This document shows positions 33,385 to 41,180 of a stretch of 64,000 bases of DNA, piece after piece. The DNA comes from Agromyces larvae (GTDB taxonomy: Bacteria; Actinomycetota; Actinomycetes; Actinomycetales; Microbacteriaceae). A program made the position numbers and the translations under genes. Positions within the stretch are counted from its first letter, which is position 1. Every line of letters starts with the position of its first letter. The notes beneath the pieces are model-generated. The model was given only the letters and a program-made list of their open reading frames with translations. It searched no databases and was not told the origin of the DNA. The stretch spans positions 2,728,001-2,792,000 of the forward strand of contig NZ_CP094528.1 in assembly GCF_022811705.1 (NCBI RefSeq). Direction: 5' to 3'.

Positions 33385-36312
33385 TCAACGATGGGCGGAT
33401 GCCTCGCGGCGGCGCTGCCCGATCCGCACCGCCGCGGCACCGGCGAGCAGCAGCGCGAGGGCAGCGAGCAGGGCTGCCTCAGCCTCGGCGCCGGTCGAGG
33501 CGATCCGACCGGTCGGCCCCGCCCCGGCACCGCCCGAACCGCCGCCCGAGCCGCCCGAGCCGCCGCTGCCACCCGGATCCTCACCCGGGCCGCCCGGTTC
33601 GGTGGCCTCGTTCACCGTGATCGTGAACGAATCGCTGACCACCGCGAACAGCACGATCTGCTCGGGCGGCGCCGAATCCGTGGCGGTGCAGGTCACCGTC
33701 GTGACGCCGATGGGGAAGAAGTCGCCCGAAGCGGCGTCGCACACGGTCGTGATCGGCGGGATGCCGCCGGTCACCGTCGGCGGCGGGAAGTCGACGTTCG
33801 CCCCGCTCTCTCCCGGGTCGGCCGTGACGACGATGTCGTCGGGGGCCGTGATGGTCAGCGGGTCGCTCGCCGTCGGCAGCACGTAGGTCACCGAGTTGTC
33901 GGTCGAGAGGGATGCCGCGTTGGGCAGGTTCGCCGCATCGGTGAACGCGGCGGCGGGGATGCTCGCGGTGAGCGTTCCGTCGCCGAGCAGCCCGTCGACC
34001 TCGAGGGTGTACAGCGTCTCGGTCGCGCCCGGCACGAGCGTCGCGGTCGGAACGCCGGGGCCGGTCCAATCCAGCAGCACGTCGCTCGCGGCGAAGCCGG
34101 CGACCGCCTCGGAGACGAGGATGTCGAACACGATGGGCAGCACGCTGGTCGGGTCGACCTGGGCGGCACCCTGGTTGATCGTCACCGTCGGGGCGGTCAC
34201 ATCGCCCTCGTCGAACTGGAACGTCACCTGGTTGTCGAACGTCGTGGACGCCTCGCTCAGATTCGCCGCGACATCCTGCGCGGCGCCCGCCGGAATCTCC
34301 GCGATCACCAACCCGTCCGCGTTCATGCCCGACACCTCGACCGTGTACGTATCGCCATCCACCGCGACCACCGTCGCCGTCGTCGGATTCGCCGAACCCG
34401 ACAACACCACATCCGCGTTCGTGAACCCCGTCACCGGCTCACTGAACTGCACATCGAACACGATCGGCGACACCGACGTCGGATCCACCTGCCCGACCCC
34501 CTGGTTGATCGTCACCGTCGGGGCCTCGGTGTCGACCGGCACATCGGTGTCGATGATCGTGACCGTCGCCGTGCCGTCGGTGATCGAGACGTCGAAGCCC
34601 GGCGGGAACGGCGGGTCGGCCGGGAAGCCGTCGATCGAGACGAAGTAGGTCTCATCGGGGTCGACCTCGTCGTCGTCGAGCGCGTCGACCGGGATGTCGA
34701 TCGACGCCGCGTTCTCGGGGATGGTGAACGTCTGGGCGGTGATCGGCGAGAAGTCGGTCGCACTCGTCGGCGGCACCGCCGAGGTCGAGACGATGACGTC
34801 GAACGCGGGGTGAGTCGTCGGCGTCACCGTGATCGGCACCACGTCGGCGCTGCCCTCGGGGATCGAGACATCCGTCGGCATCGCGACCTGGATCTCGGTG
34901 CCCTCGCCCACCTCGACGACGACCTTCTCGACGGTCGGGAAGTCGTTCGTGTCGAAGTCGAATCCGAAGAACGGCACCTGGATGCCGTACGGCGGATCGC
35001 CGAGGTACTGCAACGGCAGCCCGTTGTTACCGAGGTCGCTGACCAGGAACCGCACGGTGCACGTCACGTCGGCCAGACCCGTCGCGTCGAATTCGACCTG
35101 ATCGAGGACGTAGTTGAGGTCGTCGATCGCGTTCAGCCCGCTCACGACGCCGGCGAACGCGCTGTGCGGATCGCTCGGGTTGCCGGTCGCGAACGGCAGG
35201 TTCTTGACCTCGTCGGGCAGCGCGTTCATGGCCGCCTCGATCACCAGCGCCTTGTTCGCCTCGTACTCGGCGAACGCCTCGGGTTCGGTGGCCTCGTCGG
35301 GTGAGACCGCGAAGTCGAGCGTGTCCTGCATGAGCTGCTCGAGGTCTTCGTAGATCGAGAACGGCGAGGCGGGCATGGAGAACATGCCGCAGTCGGCCCA
35401 CGCGATGAGCAACCACTCGTCGCCCGGCCCGTCGAGGGTGTCGTTGTCGTCCTGCTCGTCGTTGTCCTCATCGACGACGTTCCAGTCCTCTTCATCGGGT
35501 TCGCCGACATCGGAGCCGGCATCACCGAGGAAGCCCGTGCCGCCCGACGGCACCTGGAACACCTGGTCGGGCACCGTGACCTCGGGGAACCCGTTGATCT
35601 TCTGCACGCGGATCTCGACGTCCATCGACGCGGTGCCGATCGCGGGGTCGCCGGCGCCGAGCTGCACGAGGAGCGTTTCGGGGTTCGCGCCGTTGTAGGA
35701 GTAAGGATCGTCGGCCGTGCCGTCGTCGTCCTCATCGGTATCGGGGAGGTAGACCAGCGTCTGCAGCGCGGCATTCACCTGCGCCGTCGTGCCGATCAGG
35801 GCGACCGCGGGCGCGGGGAGGTCGTCGAGCAGGTGCTTGTCGCGCTCCAGGGCTCCGTCGGGGAACTTCAGCACGTCGTCGTCGCTGTCGCCGTCGTCTT
35901 CGACCGAGGGCAGCGGATCGAATGTCAGCTCGCCGTGCGAGACCGAGAGCTGCACGGCGGTGCACCCGCCCAACGGCCAGTCCGGCGCGACCATCGCGCA
36001 CCCCTGCTCCCCCGACTCGACCACGATCGACCGCACGTCCTGCGAGATCAGGTCGGTCGAGCCGTCGAACTTCAGCTCCCCTTCGGGGATGATCGTCGGG
36101 AACCCGTCGGGCAGCGACACCGGCAGCGAATCGGCCGGCGCCATGTACAGGCGGGTGGGCGGGTCGGTGAAGTCGGGCGGTGCCGCGAACGCGGGCGCCG
36201 AGACCCCCAGGGCGAGCAGGCCGGTGGCGGCGGCGACGGCGACGGATGCCGCGGCGGCACGCCGCCTCGTTGCGGCGCGGGCCGACCGTGCACGGGACAT
36301 CCTCAACGCCAT
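33385..36312 (-). CDS. Large secreted surface protein with Ig-like, Calx-beta-like and HYR-like domains and a C-terminal anchor
   Basis: A 975-aa exported protein. The ATG at 36310-36312 is chosen because GGGGGCC precedes it and an arginine-rich signal peptide ending in APAFA follows. The N-terminal half is unfamiliar and acidic. Residues about 500-590 resemble a Calx-beta motif (SIPEGSADVVPITV, then DDDEVDPDETYFVSI). Two tandem Ig-like domains begin with APTVTINQG(V/A) and share DPTSV(S/L)PIVFD, and an HYR-like domain has VTGGIPPITTVCDAASG and TVTCTATD. The tail is a Gly/Ser linker, IASTGAEAE, a hydrophobic helix and basic residues, a sortase-type sorting signal with a non-standard motif. 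Likely a cell-wall adhesin or scaffold; ligand unknown. Confidence 0.85.
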   Translation of the reverse strand: MALRMSRARSARAATRRRAAAASVAVAAATGLLALGVSAPAFAAPPDFTDPPTRLYMAPADSLPVSLPDGFPTIIPEGELKFDGSTDLISQDVRSIVVESGEQGCAMVAPDWPLGGCTAVQLSVSHGELTFDPLPSVEDDGDSDDDVLKFPDGALERDKHLLDDLPAPAVALIGTTAQVNAALQTLVYLPDTDEDDDGTADDPYSYNGANPETLLVQLGAGDPAIGTASMDVEIRVQKINGFPEVTVPDQVFQVPSGGTGFLGDAGSDVGEPDEEDWNVVDEDNDEQDDNDTLDGPGDEWLLIAWADCGMFSMPASPFSIYEDLEQLMQDTLDFAVSPDEATEPEAFAEYEANKALVIEAAMNALPDEVKNLPFATGNPSDPHSAFAGVVSGLNAIDDLNYVLDQVEFDATGLADVTCTVRFLVSDLGNNGLPLQYLGDPPYGIQVPFFGFDFDTNDFPTVEKVVVEVGEGTEIQVAMPTDVSIPEGSADVVPITVTPTTHPAFDVIVSTSAVPPTSATDFSPITAQTFTIPENAASIDIPVDALDDDEVDPDETYFVSIDGFPADPPFPPGFDVSITDGTATVTIIDTDVPVDTEAPTVTINQGVGQVDPTSVSPIVFDVQFSEPVTGFTNADVVLSGSANPTTATVVAVDGDTYTVEVSGMNADGLVIAEIPAGAAQDVAANLSEASTTFDNQVTFQFDEGDVTAPTVTINQGAAQVDPTSVLPIVFDILVSEAVAGFAASDVLLDWTGPGVPTATLVPGATETLYTLEVDGLLGDGTLTASIPAAAFTDAANLPNAASLSTDNSVTYVLPTASDPLTITAPDDIVVTADPGESGANVDFPPPTVTGGIPPITTVCDAASGDFFPIGVTTVTCTATDSAPPEQIVLFAVVSDSFTITVNEATEPGGPGEDPGGSGGSGGSGGGSGGAGAGPTGRIASTGAEAEAALLAALALLLAGAAAVRIGQRRREASAHR

Positions 36313-36454
36313 CACGGCCCCCAATCGACGATGACTGCTGCGCTGGTGCTCAGGCAACCAGTCGGCGGGGATGCCCGTCAAGAGGATCCACGAGGAATCC
36401 TCGCGATATCAGGGCTGGCCCTGATCGTGCCGGGCCGCCGCCTACGCTGGGACG

Positions 36455-37474
36455 ATGCGGATCACGGTGCTGGCGGGCGGTGTGGGCGGCGCGCGGTTCG
36501 TGCGCGGTGTGCGCGAGGAGGTCGCCCGTCGCCGCGGCGGCGACGAGATCACCGTCGTGGTGAACACCGGCGACGACCTGTGGCTGGCAGGCGTGCGCCT
36601 CATGCCCGACTTCGACTCCATCCTCTACGCGCTCGCTGGCGTGAACGACGCCGAACGCGGCTGGGGTCGAGCCGGCGAGACCGAGCGCGTCGCGGCCGAA
36701 CTGCGCGAGTGGGGCGTCGGCTGGCCGTGGTTCACCCTCGGCGATCTCGACCTCGGCACCCACCTCGCCCGCACCTCGTGGCTGCGCGACGGACTCACCC
36801 CGTCGCAGGTCGGCGAACGCCTCCAGCGACGCTGGCCGATCGGGGTACGGCTCATTCCGGCGACCGACACCGAGGTCGACACGCACGTGCTCGTCGACGC
36901 GGCCGGGCTCAGCGGCGCGGCACCCCTGCCCGGCGCCCCCGCGACGGCCGAACTGCACTTCCAGGAGTGGTGGACCCGCTACCGCGCCGCGCTGCCCGCA
37001 CTCGCATTCCGTCAGCGGAATAACGACGCAGCCCGTCCCGCACCCGGGGTGGCCGAAGCGATCGCCGATGCCGACGTCGTGCTCATCGCCCCATCGAATC
37101 CGGTCGTGTCGATCGGCACGATCCTCGCGATCCCGGGCATGCGCGACGCGCTCGCGGCGACACGTGCGCCCGTCGTGGGCGTCTCGCCGATCATCGGCGG
37201 CAAGGTCGTGCGCGGCATGGCCGACGCATGCCTGCACGCGATCGGCGTCGAGACCGACGCCGGCGCGGTCGCGCGGCACTACGGCGCCCGCGGCTCGGGC
37301 GGCCTGCTCGACGGCTGGCTCGTCGACGAGACGGATGCCCCGGCCGCCGACGCCCTGACCGCCGACGGCATCACGACGCGCGCCGTGCCGCTCTGGATGC
37401 GCGACGTCGACACGTCGGCCGCGCTCGCGCGCGACGCGCTCGACCTCGCCGGCGGGCTGCGCCCCGCCGCCTGA
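36455..37474 (+). CDS. cofD: 2-phospho-L-lactate transferase (CofD/FbiA), coenzyme F420 biosynthesis
   Basis: Transfers the phospholactyl (or phosphoenolpyruvyl) moiety from the activated guanosine intermediate to the deazaflavin Fo, producing (dehydro)F420-0. 339 aa, family length. Key blocks: MRITVLAGGVGGARF at the N-terminus, VVVNTGDDLWLAG near residue 32, MPDFDSILYALAGV, FTLGDLDLGTHLAR near residue 92, and the C-terminal GVSPIIGGKVVRG near residue 245. Its presence shows the organism uses F420. It is followed by a strong terminator and then by a three-gene ABC importer of the type proposed for F420-0 uptake. The cofE/fbiB and fbiC steps are not in the window. Confidence 0.94.
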   Translation: MRITVLAGGVGGARFVRGVREEVARRRGGDEITVVVNTGDDLWLAGVRLMPDFDSILYALAGVNDAERGWGRAGETERVAAELREWGVGWPWFTLGDLDLGTHLARTSWLRDGLTPSQVGERLQRRWPIGVRLIPATDTEVDTHVLVDAAGLSGAAPLPGAPATAELHFQEWWTRYRAALPALAFRQRNNDAARPAPGVAEAIADADVVLIAPSNPVVSIGTILAIPGMRDALAATRAPVVGVSPIIGGKVVRGMADACLHAIGVETDAGAVARHYGARGSGGLLDGWLVDETDAPAADALTADGITTRAVPLWMRDVDTSAALARDALDLAGGLRPAA

Positions 37475-37485
37475 CCCTCCACCCC

Positions 37486-37550
37486 CGGCGTTCGGACGCG
37501 TTTCGGCGGCAACCCTGGCCGGAAACCCGCCGAAACGCGTCCGAACGCCG
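37486..37550. terminator. Very strong terminator: 24-bp perfect stem after cofD
   Basis: CGGCGTTCGGACGCGTTTCG plus four more bases forms a perfect 24-bp stem with its complement across a 17-nt loop, beginning 12 bp after the cofD stop. It separates cofD transcription from the downstream ABC operon. Confidence 0.88.
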
Positions 37551-37659
37551 CCGCAGGCGGTGTCGACCGACGCGGCGTTCCCCTCGTGTTCCCTTTCCGG
37601 CACGCTAGCGATCGACGGGACGACCGGGACATGGGGAGCCCTCCCCTGCACCGCTGCAC

Positions 37660-37784
37660 CTAGACTGGGCGAAGACCGCCGGCCGAGCTGTGGCCGGTCG
37701 CGATGGCCCGGGCTGTGGGCCGTGAGTCCCCGACCTCCGTCGGATGCACCTCATCCACGCCGTCACGCCTGCCCCGGAGCATCC
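37660..37784 (+). promoter_or_regulatory. Probable promoter and structured 5' leader of the putative F420-0/Fo importer operon
   Basis: TAGACT at 37661-37666 suits a -10 element, giving a leader of about 112 nt before the ATG at 37785. The leader contains three successive hairpins. 37679-37697 has a CCGGCC stem with loop GAGCTGT. 37703-37723 has an ATGGCCC stem with the nearly identical loop GGGCTGT. 37730-37743 has a CCGAC stem with loop CTCC. Two adjacent stems sharing a heptanucleotide loop is not expected of a plain leader. It matches no riboswitch consensus I can recall, and a cobalamin B12-box was not found. A ligand-responsive or protein-bound RNA is a hypothesis. Confidence 0.4.
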
Positions 37785-38837
37785 ATGCCATTGCGAACCA
37801 TCCGTCGTCCCCGCTCGCACCGCACCCGCCGCACGCTCGCGCTCGCGGCCCTGCCCGCCGCGCTCCTCCTGCTGGCCGGCTGCGCCGCCCCGAGCGCGAA
37901 CGGCGACAGCGGCGACGCCGAGTCGGCGGCCGACACCGCATCATCCGGTTTCCCGCTCACGGTCGACAACTGCGGCACCGAGGTGACCTTCGACGCCGCG
38001 CCCGAGCGGGTGGTGACGATCAAGTCATCGACGTTCGAACTGCTGCTCGCCCTCGGTCTCGGCGACCGGGTGGTCGGCACCGCGTTCAGCGACGGGCCGG
38101 TGCCCGACGACGTGATCGGCGCGCCCGGGCTCGCCGGCGAGGCATCCGATCCGCCCGTGGTCAGCGACAAGGTGCCGTCGCAGGAGGCGACCCTCGCGCT
38201 CGAGCCCGACCTCGTCTTCGCCGGGTGGGAGTCGAACCTCACCGCCGACGGCGCGGGCGACCGCGCGCTGCTCGAGCAGCTCGGCGTGCGCACCTACGTC
38301 GCACCCGCCGCCTGCAAGGGCGAGGGGTACATGCCCGACCCGCTCACGTTCGACGAGGTCTTCCGCGAGTTCGAGGAAGCCGGCGCGATCTTCGGCGTGC
38401 CGGATGCCGCGGAGCGACTCGTGACGGCCCAGCGCGCCGCGCTCGACGACGTCGCCCCTGACGACCGCGGACTCACCGCGCTCTGGTACAGCTCGGGCGA
38501 CGAGACCCCGTACGTCGGCGCCGGCATCGGCGCGCCGCAGATGATCATGGCGGCCGCCGGGCTCGAGAACGTCGCCGGCGACGTGCACGACACCTGGACG
38601 TCGATGGGGTGGGAGGCGATCGTCGCCGCGAACCCCGACGTGATCGTGCTCGTCGACGCGCCGTGGAACACCGCCGACCAGAAGATCGCGCACCTCGAAG
38701 CCAACCCCGCGACCGCGGCGATGCCGGCGGTGCAGCAGGGGCGCTACCTCGTGGTCGACTTCCCGGCGACCGAGGCGGGCGTGCGGAACGTCTCGGCGGT
38801 GCAGTCGCTCGTCGAACAGCTGGGGGAGCTGGGCTGA
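37785..38837 (+). CDS. Putative F420-0 (or Fo) ABC transporter substrate-binding lipoprotein
   Basis: A 350-aa lipoprotein with signal sequence and lipobox (LLLLAGCAAPS, Cys about residue 33). It has a two-lobe TroA/FepB-like fold: TVDNCGTEVTFDAAPERVVTIKSSTFELLLALGLGDRVVG near residue 60, and a C-terminal DVIVLVDAPWNTADQKI block. It belongs with the permease and ATPase that follow (TGATG, then ATGA overlaps), the cobalamin/siderophore class of importers. The three-gene cassette resembles the actinobacterial group that TIGRFAM named a proposed F420-0 transporter (TIGR03868/03869/03873, from memory), and adjacency to cofD supports a deazaflavin ligand. Siderophore or cobalamin import is the alternative. 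Confidence 0.8.
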   Translation: MPLRTIRRPRSHRTRRTLALAALPAALLLLAGCAAPSANGDSGDAESAADTASSGFPLTVDNCGTEVTFDAAPERVVTIKSSTFELLLALGLGDRVVGTAFSDGPVPDDVIGAPGLAGEASDPPVVSDKVPSQEATLALEPDLVFAGWESNLTADGAGDRALLEQLGVRTYVAPAACKGEGYMPDPLTFDEVFREFEEAGAIFGVPDAAERLVTAQRAALDDVAPDDRGLTALWYSSGDETPYVGAGIGAPQMIMAAAGLENVAGDVHDTWTSMGWEAIVAANPDVIVLVDAPWNTADQKIAHLEANPATAAMPAVQQGRYLVVDFPATEAGVRNVSAVQSLVEQLGELG

Positions 38838-39970
38838 TGCGCCCAGCGGGTGCCGCCTCCGCTGGTCGAGCAGGGAACGACGCGACCGTGTCGAGACCCC
38901 GCAACGCCGCTCACCAGGTCTCGATACGCTCGCTGACGCTCGCTCCTCGACCAGTAGGCGGTCGGCGCACGAACGCCGCCCTCTGGGCCGGCGGCCTGGC
39001 CGTCGCGCTCGCGGTGTCGATCGTGGCGGCCGTCACGATCGGCCCGGCCGGCCTCGCGCCGGTCGACGTGATCCGCACCGTCGCCGCGCACCTGGGGCTC
39101 GGCACCTCCGACCTCACCCATCTGCAGGACGCGATCGTCTGGGAGCTTCGGATGCCCCGCGTGCTCGCCGCGGCGGCGGTCGGCGCCGGCCTCGCGCTCT
39201 GCGGCGCGGTGATGCAGGCGCTCACCCGCAACCCGCTCGCCGACCCCTACCTGCTGGGGTTGTCGTCGGGCGCTTCGGTCGGCGCCGTGCTCGTGCTCGT
39301 GCTCGGTCTCGGGCTGATGCTGCCGCTGGCCGCGTTCATCGGCGCACTCGCCGCGCTCGCCGCGACGCTCGGGCTCGCGCGCGCGGCCGGCGGTCTCAGC
39401 CCCACCACCACGGTGCTCGCCGGGCTCGCCGTGTCGGCCGCCTTCGGCGCGGTCACGAGTCTCATCATCTTCTGGAGCGCCACGACCGACAGCTACCGCG
39501 AGATCCTGAACTGGCTGCTCGGCTCGCTGGCCGGCGCCGACTGGTGGTCGGTCGCGCTCGCGGGCGGGGCGCTCGCGGTCGTCGGCGTGCCGCTGCTGTG
39601 CAGCGGGCGCACACTCGACGCGTTCACGTTCGGCGATTCGGCGGCGGCGGCGCTCGGCGTGCACGTCGCCCGCACCCGGGTGCTGCTGCTGATCGCGACC
39701 GCGCTGCTCACGGGTGCGCTCGTCGCGGTGAGCGGTGCGATCGGGTTCGTCGGACTCATCCTGCCGCACGCGGTGCGGCTCGCGATCGGGCCGGGCCACC
39801 GCGCCCTGCTGCCGCTGTCGGCGCTCGCCGGCGCGGTGTTCCTGGTGTGGGTGGACACCGGTGCGCGCACGATCTTCGACCCGCGCGAGCTGCCGGTCGG
39901 CATCCTCACCGCGCTGGTCGGCGGCCCGGTCTTCGCCGCCCTGCTCATCAGGTCGAGGAGGAGCGCATGA
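38837..39970 (+). CDS. Putative F420-0 (or Fo) ABC transporter permease (FecCD/BtuC type)
   Basis: A 377-aa permease. The ATG at 38837 overlaps the binding-protein stop (TGATG). From about residue 45 it follows the FecCD/BtuC pattern with about nine to ten membrane helices: ELRMPRVLAAAAVGAGLALCGAVMQALTRNPLADPYLLGLSSGASVGAVL near residue 105, LNWLLGSLAGADW, and GAIGFVGLILPHAVRLAIGPGHR near 300. The first 40 residues, including TVSRPRNAAHQVSIRSLTLAP, are encoded by a dispersed GGTCGAG palindromic repeat and have no counterpart in typical BtuC proteins, so the true start might be internal, near residue 43. Confidence 0.85.
   Translation: MRPAGAASAGRAGNDATVSRPRNAAHQVSIRSLTLAPRPVGGRRTNAALWAGGLAVALAVSIVAAVTIGPAGLAPVDVIRTVAAHLGLGTSDLTHLQDAIVWELRMPRVLAAAAVGAGLALCGAVMQALTRNPLADPYLLGLSSGASVGAVLVLVLGLGLMLPLAAFIGALAALAATLGLARAAGGLSPTTTVLAGLAVSAAFGAVTSLIIFWSATTDSYREILNWLLGSLAGADWWSVALAGGALAVVGVPLLCSGRTLDAFTFGDSAAAALGVHVARTRVLLLIATALLTGALVAVSGAIGFVGLILPHAVRLAIGPGHRALLPLSALAGAVFLVWVDTGARTIFDPRELPVGILTALVGGPVFAALLIRSRRSA
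38864..38956. repeat. Dispersed palindromic repeat inside the permease N-terminal coding region
   Basis: CTGGTCGAGCAGGG at the left and CTCGCTCCTCGACCAG at the right are complementary ends. Internally GTGTCGAGACC and GGTCTCGATAC also pair. The element belongs to the same family as 29462-29504. It lies in frame within the predicted permease gene. Confidence 0.8.
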
Positions 39971-40833
39971 CGGATGCGTCGCTGACGACGGTTCCGCACT
40001 CGGATGCCACGGCGCCCGCCCCGACGCACGGCGCGGCGCCCGAGGCATCCGCCCTCGATGTCGCCCACCTGCGGTTCGCCCGACGCGACCGTCTCGTGCT
40101 CGACGACGTCGGCGTCGAGCTGCCCCGCGGCACCGTCGGCGCGCTCGTCGGGCCGAACGGCGCCGGCAAGTCGAGCCTGCTGCACGTGCTCGCGGGCGTG
40201 GAACGGCCCGATGCCGGGCTCGCGCTGCTCGGCGGCGACGACCTCGCCGTGCTGCGCCGCCGCGAACGCGCCCGACGCATCGCGCTCGCCGAGCAGGAGA
40301 CGCGCGACGCGCGCACGCAGGGGCTGCGCGTCGCCGACGTCGTGGCGCTCGGGCGCATCCCGCACCAGGGCGCGTGGGGCGGCGACCGGGCCGCCGACCG
40401 CGAGGTCGTCGCGCGCAGCCTCGAGGCGGTGGATGCCGCGCCCTTCGCCGCACGCGGGTACGACGAGCTGTCGGGCGGCGAGCGCCAGCGCGTCAACCTC
40501 GCCCGTGCGCTCGCCCAGGAGCCCGAGCTGCTGCTGCTCGACGAGCCCACGAACCACCTCGACGTGCGCGCCCAACTGGTGACCCTCGACCTGCTGCGCC
40601 GACTCGCGGCCGACGGACTGACCGTGCTCGCCGCGCTGCACGACCTCGGCCTCGCGGCGTCCTACGCCGATCACGTGGTGGTGCTCGCCGAGGGCCGCGT
40701 CGTCGCCGCAGGCCCGACCGACCGCGTGATCACGGCGTCGCTCGTGCGCGACGTGTGGGGCGTGGACGCCGAGGTGACCCGGCATCCGCGCACCGGCCGA
40801 CCGGTGGTGCACTACCTCGGCATCGCGCGCTGA
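39967..40833 (+). CDS. Putative F420-0 (or Fo) ABC transporter ATP-binding protein
   Basis: A 288-aa ATPase of the FepC/BtuD group. The ATG overlaps the permease stop (ATGA). Walker A LVGPNGAGKSS near residue 63, Q-loop region IALAEQETRDARTQGLRVADVVALGRIPHQ, signature YDELSGGERQRVNLARAL near 165, Walker B LLLLDEPTNHLD near 185 and H-loop LAALHDLGLAASYADHV. The unusual SDATAPAPTHGAAPEASALD extension at the start lacks conserved sequence. It completes the importer operon. A 23-bp tandem repeat and the first IS110 element follow. Confidence 0.85.
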   Translation: MTDASLTTVPHSDATAPAPTHGAAPEASALDVAHLRFARRDRLVLDDVGVELPRGTVGALVGPNGAGKSSLLHVLAGVERPDAGLALLGGDDLAVLRRRERARRIALAEQETRDARTQGLRVADVVALGRIPHQGAWGGDRAADREVVARSLEAVDAAPFAARGYDELSGGERQRVNLARALAQEPELLLLDEPTNHLDVRAQLVTLDLLRRLAADGLTVLAALHDLGLAASYADHVVVLAEGRVVAAGPTDRVITASLVRDVWGVDAEVTRHPRTGRPVVHYLGIAR

Positions 40834-40845
40834 CGCGCCGGCCGG

Positions 40846-40914
40846 CCGGCGCGAGTCGGGACGGATGGCCGGCGCGAGTCGGGACGGATGCCCGGCGCGA
40901 GTCGGGACGGATGG
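40846..40914. repeat. Three tandem 23-bp units
   Basis: CCGGCGCGAGTCGGGACGGA plus TGG/TGC is repeated three times (40846, 40869, 40892) directly after the ABC operon, with a decayed fourth start. The unit includes a GCGCGAGT core similar to the short repeats at 33205-33270. Confidence 0.9.
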
Positions 40915-40950
40915 CCCGCTGCGAGGCATCCTCACGGGCGTAGCGTGGAC

Positions 40951-41180
40951 CTCAGTGTCAGGGTGACAGTGCCGCTTCGCGGTGGTTGGATCCTGATCAC
41001 CTGGTGTCTGGCTCGTAGCGTGACTGCCGCTTTCGGGTTGGCGTGCATGCGTTTTGCCGATGCCGGGTGTGATGGACCGGCCGGCGTGACTTGATAGGAG
41101 CGTGGCATCGCCCCCGACTGAGGTTTGTCCGCCGACCGGCCCAACCTGTCCCGTTCGGATGTTGGAAGGAGACGATTCCC
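40951..41180 (+). ncRNA. Non-coding left end of IS110 copy 1, candidate bridge RNA region
   Basis: IS110-family recombinases are guided by a structured RNA from a long non-coding end that pairs with target and donor DNA. This 230-bp end precedes the transposase and has no reading frame of its own. It contains CGTAGCGTG at 41014-41022, identical to the left flank of both insertions (40939-40947 and 62405-62413), and CTTGATAGGAG at 41090-41100, close to CTTGACATAGGAG at the right end of copy 2. These matches are what guide segments would look like, although the second is in direct rather than complementary orientation. RNA boundaries were not determined. Confidence 0.4.

Noticed and set aside
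37560..37784. N-terminal extension of the importer binding protein, and a cobalamin riboswitch in this leader
   Set aside because: The extension precedes a perfect signal peptide and covers the promoter; no B12-box or other cobalamin-riboswitch element could be found.
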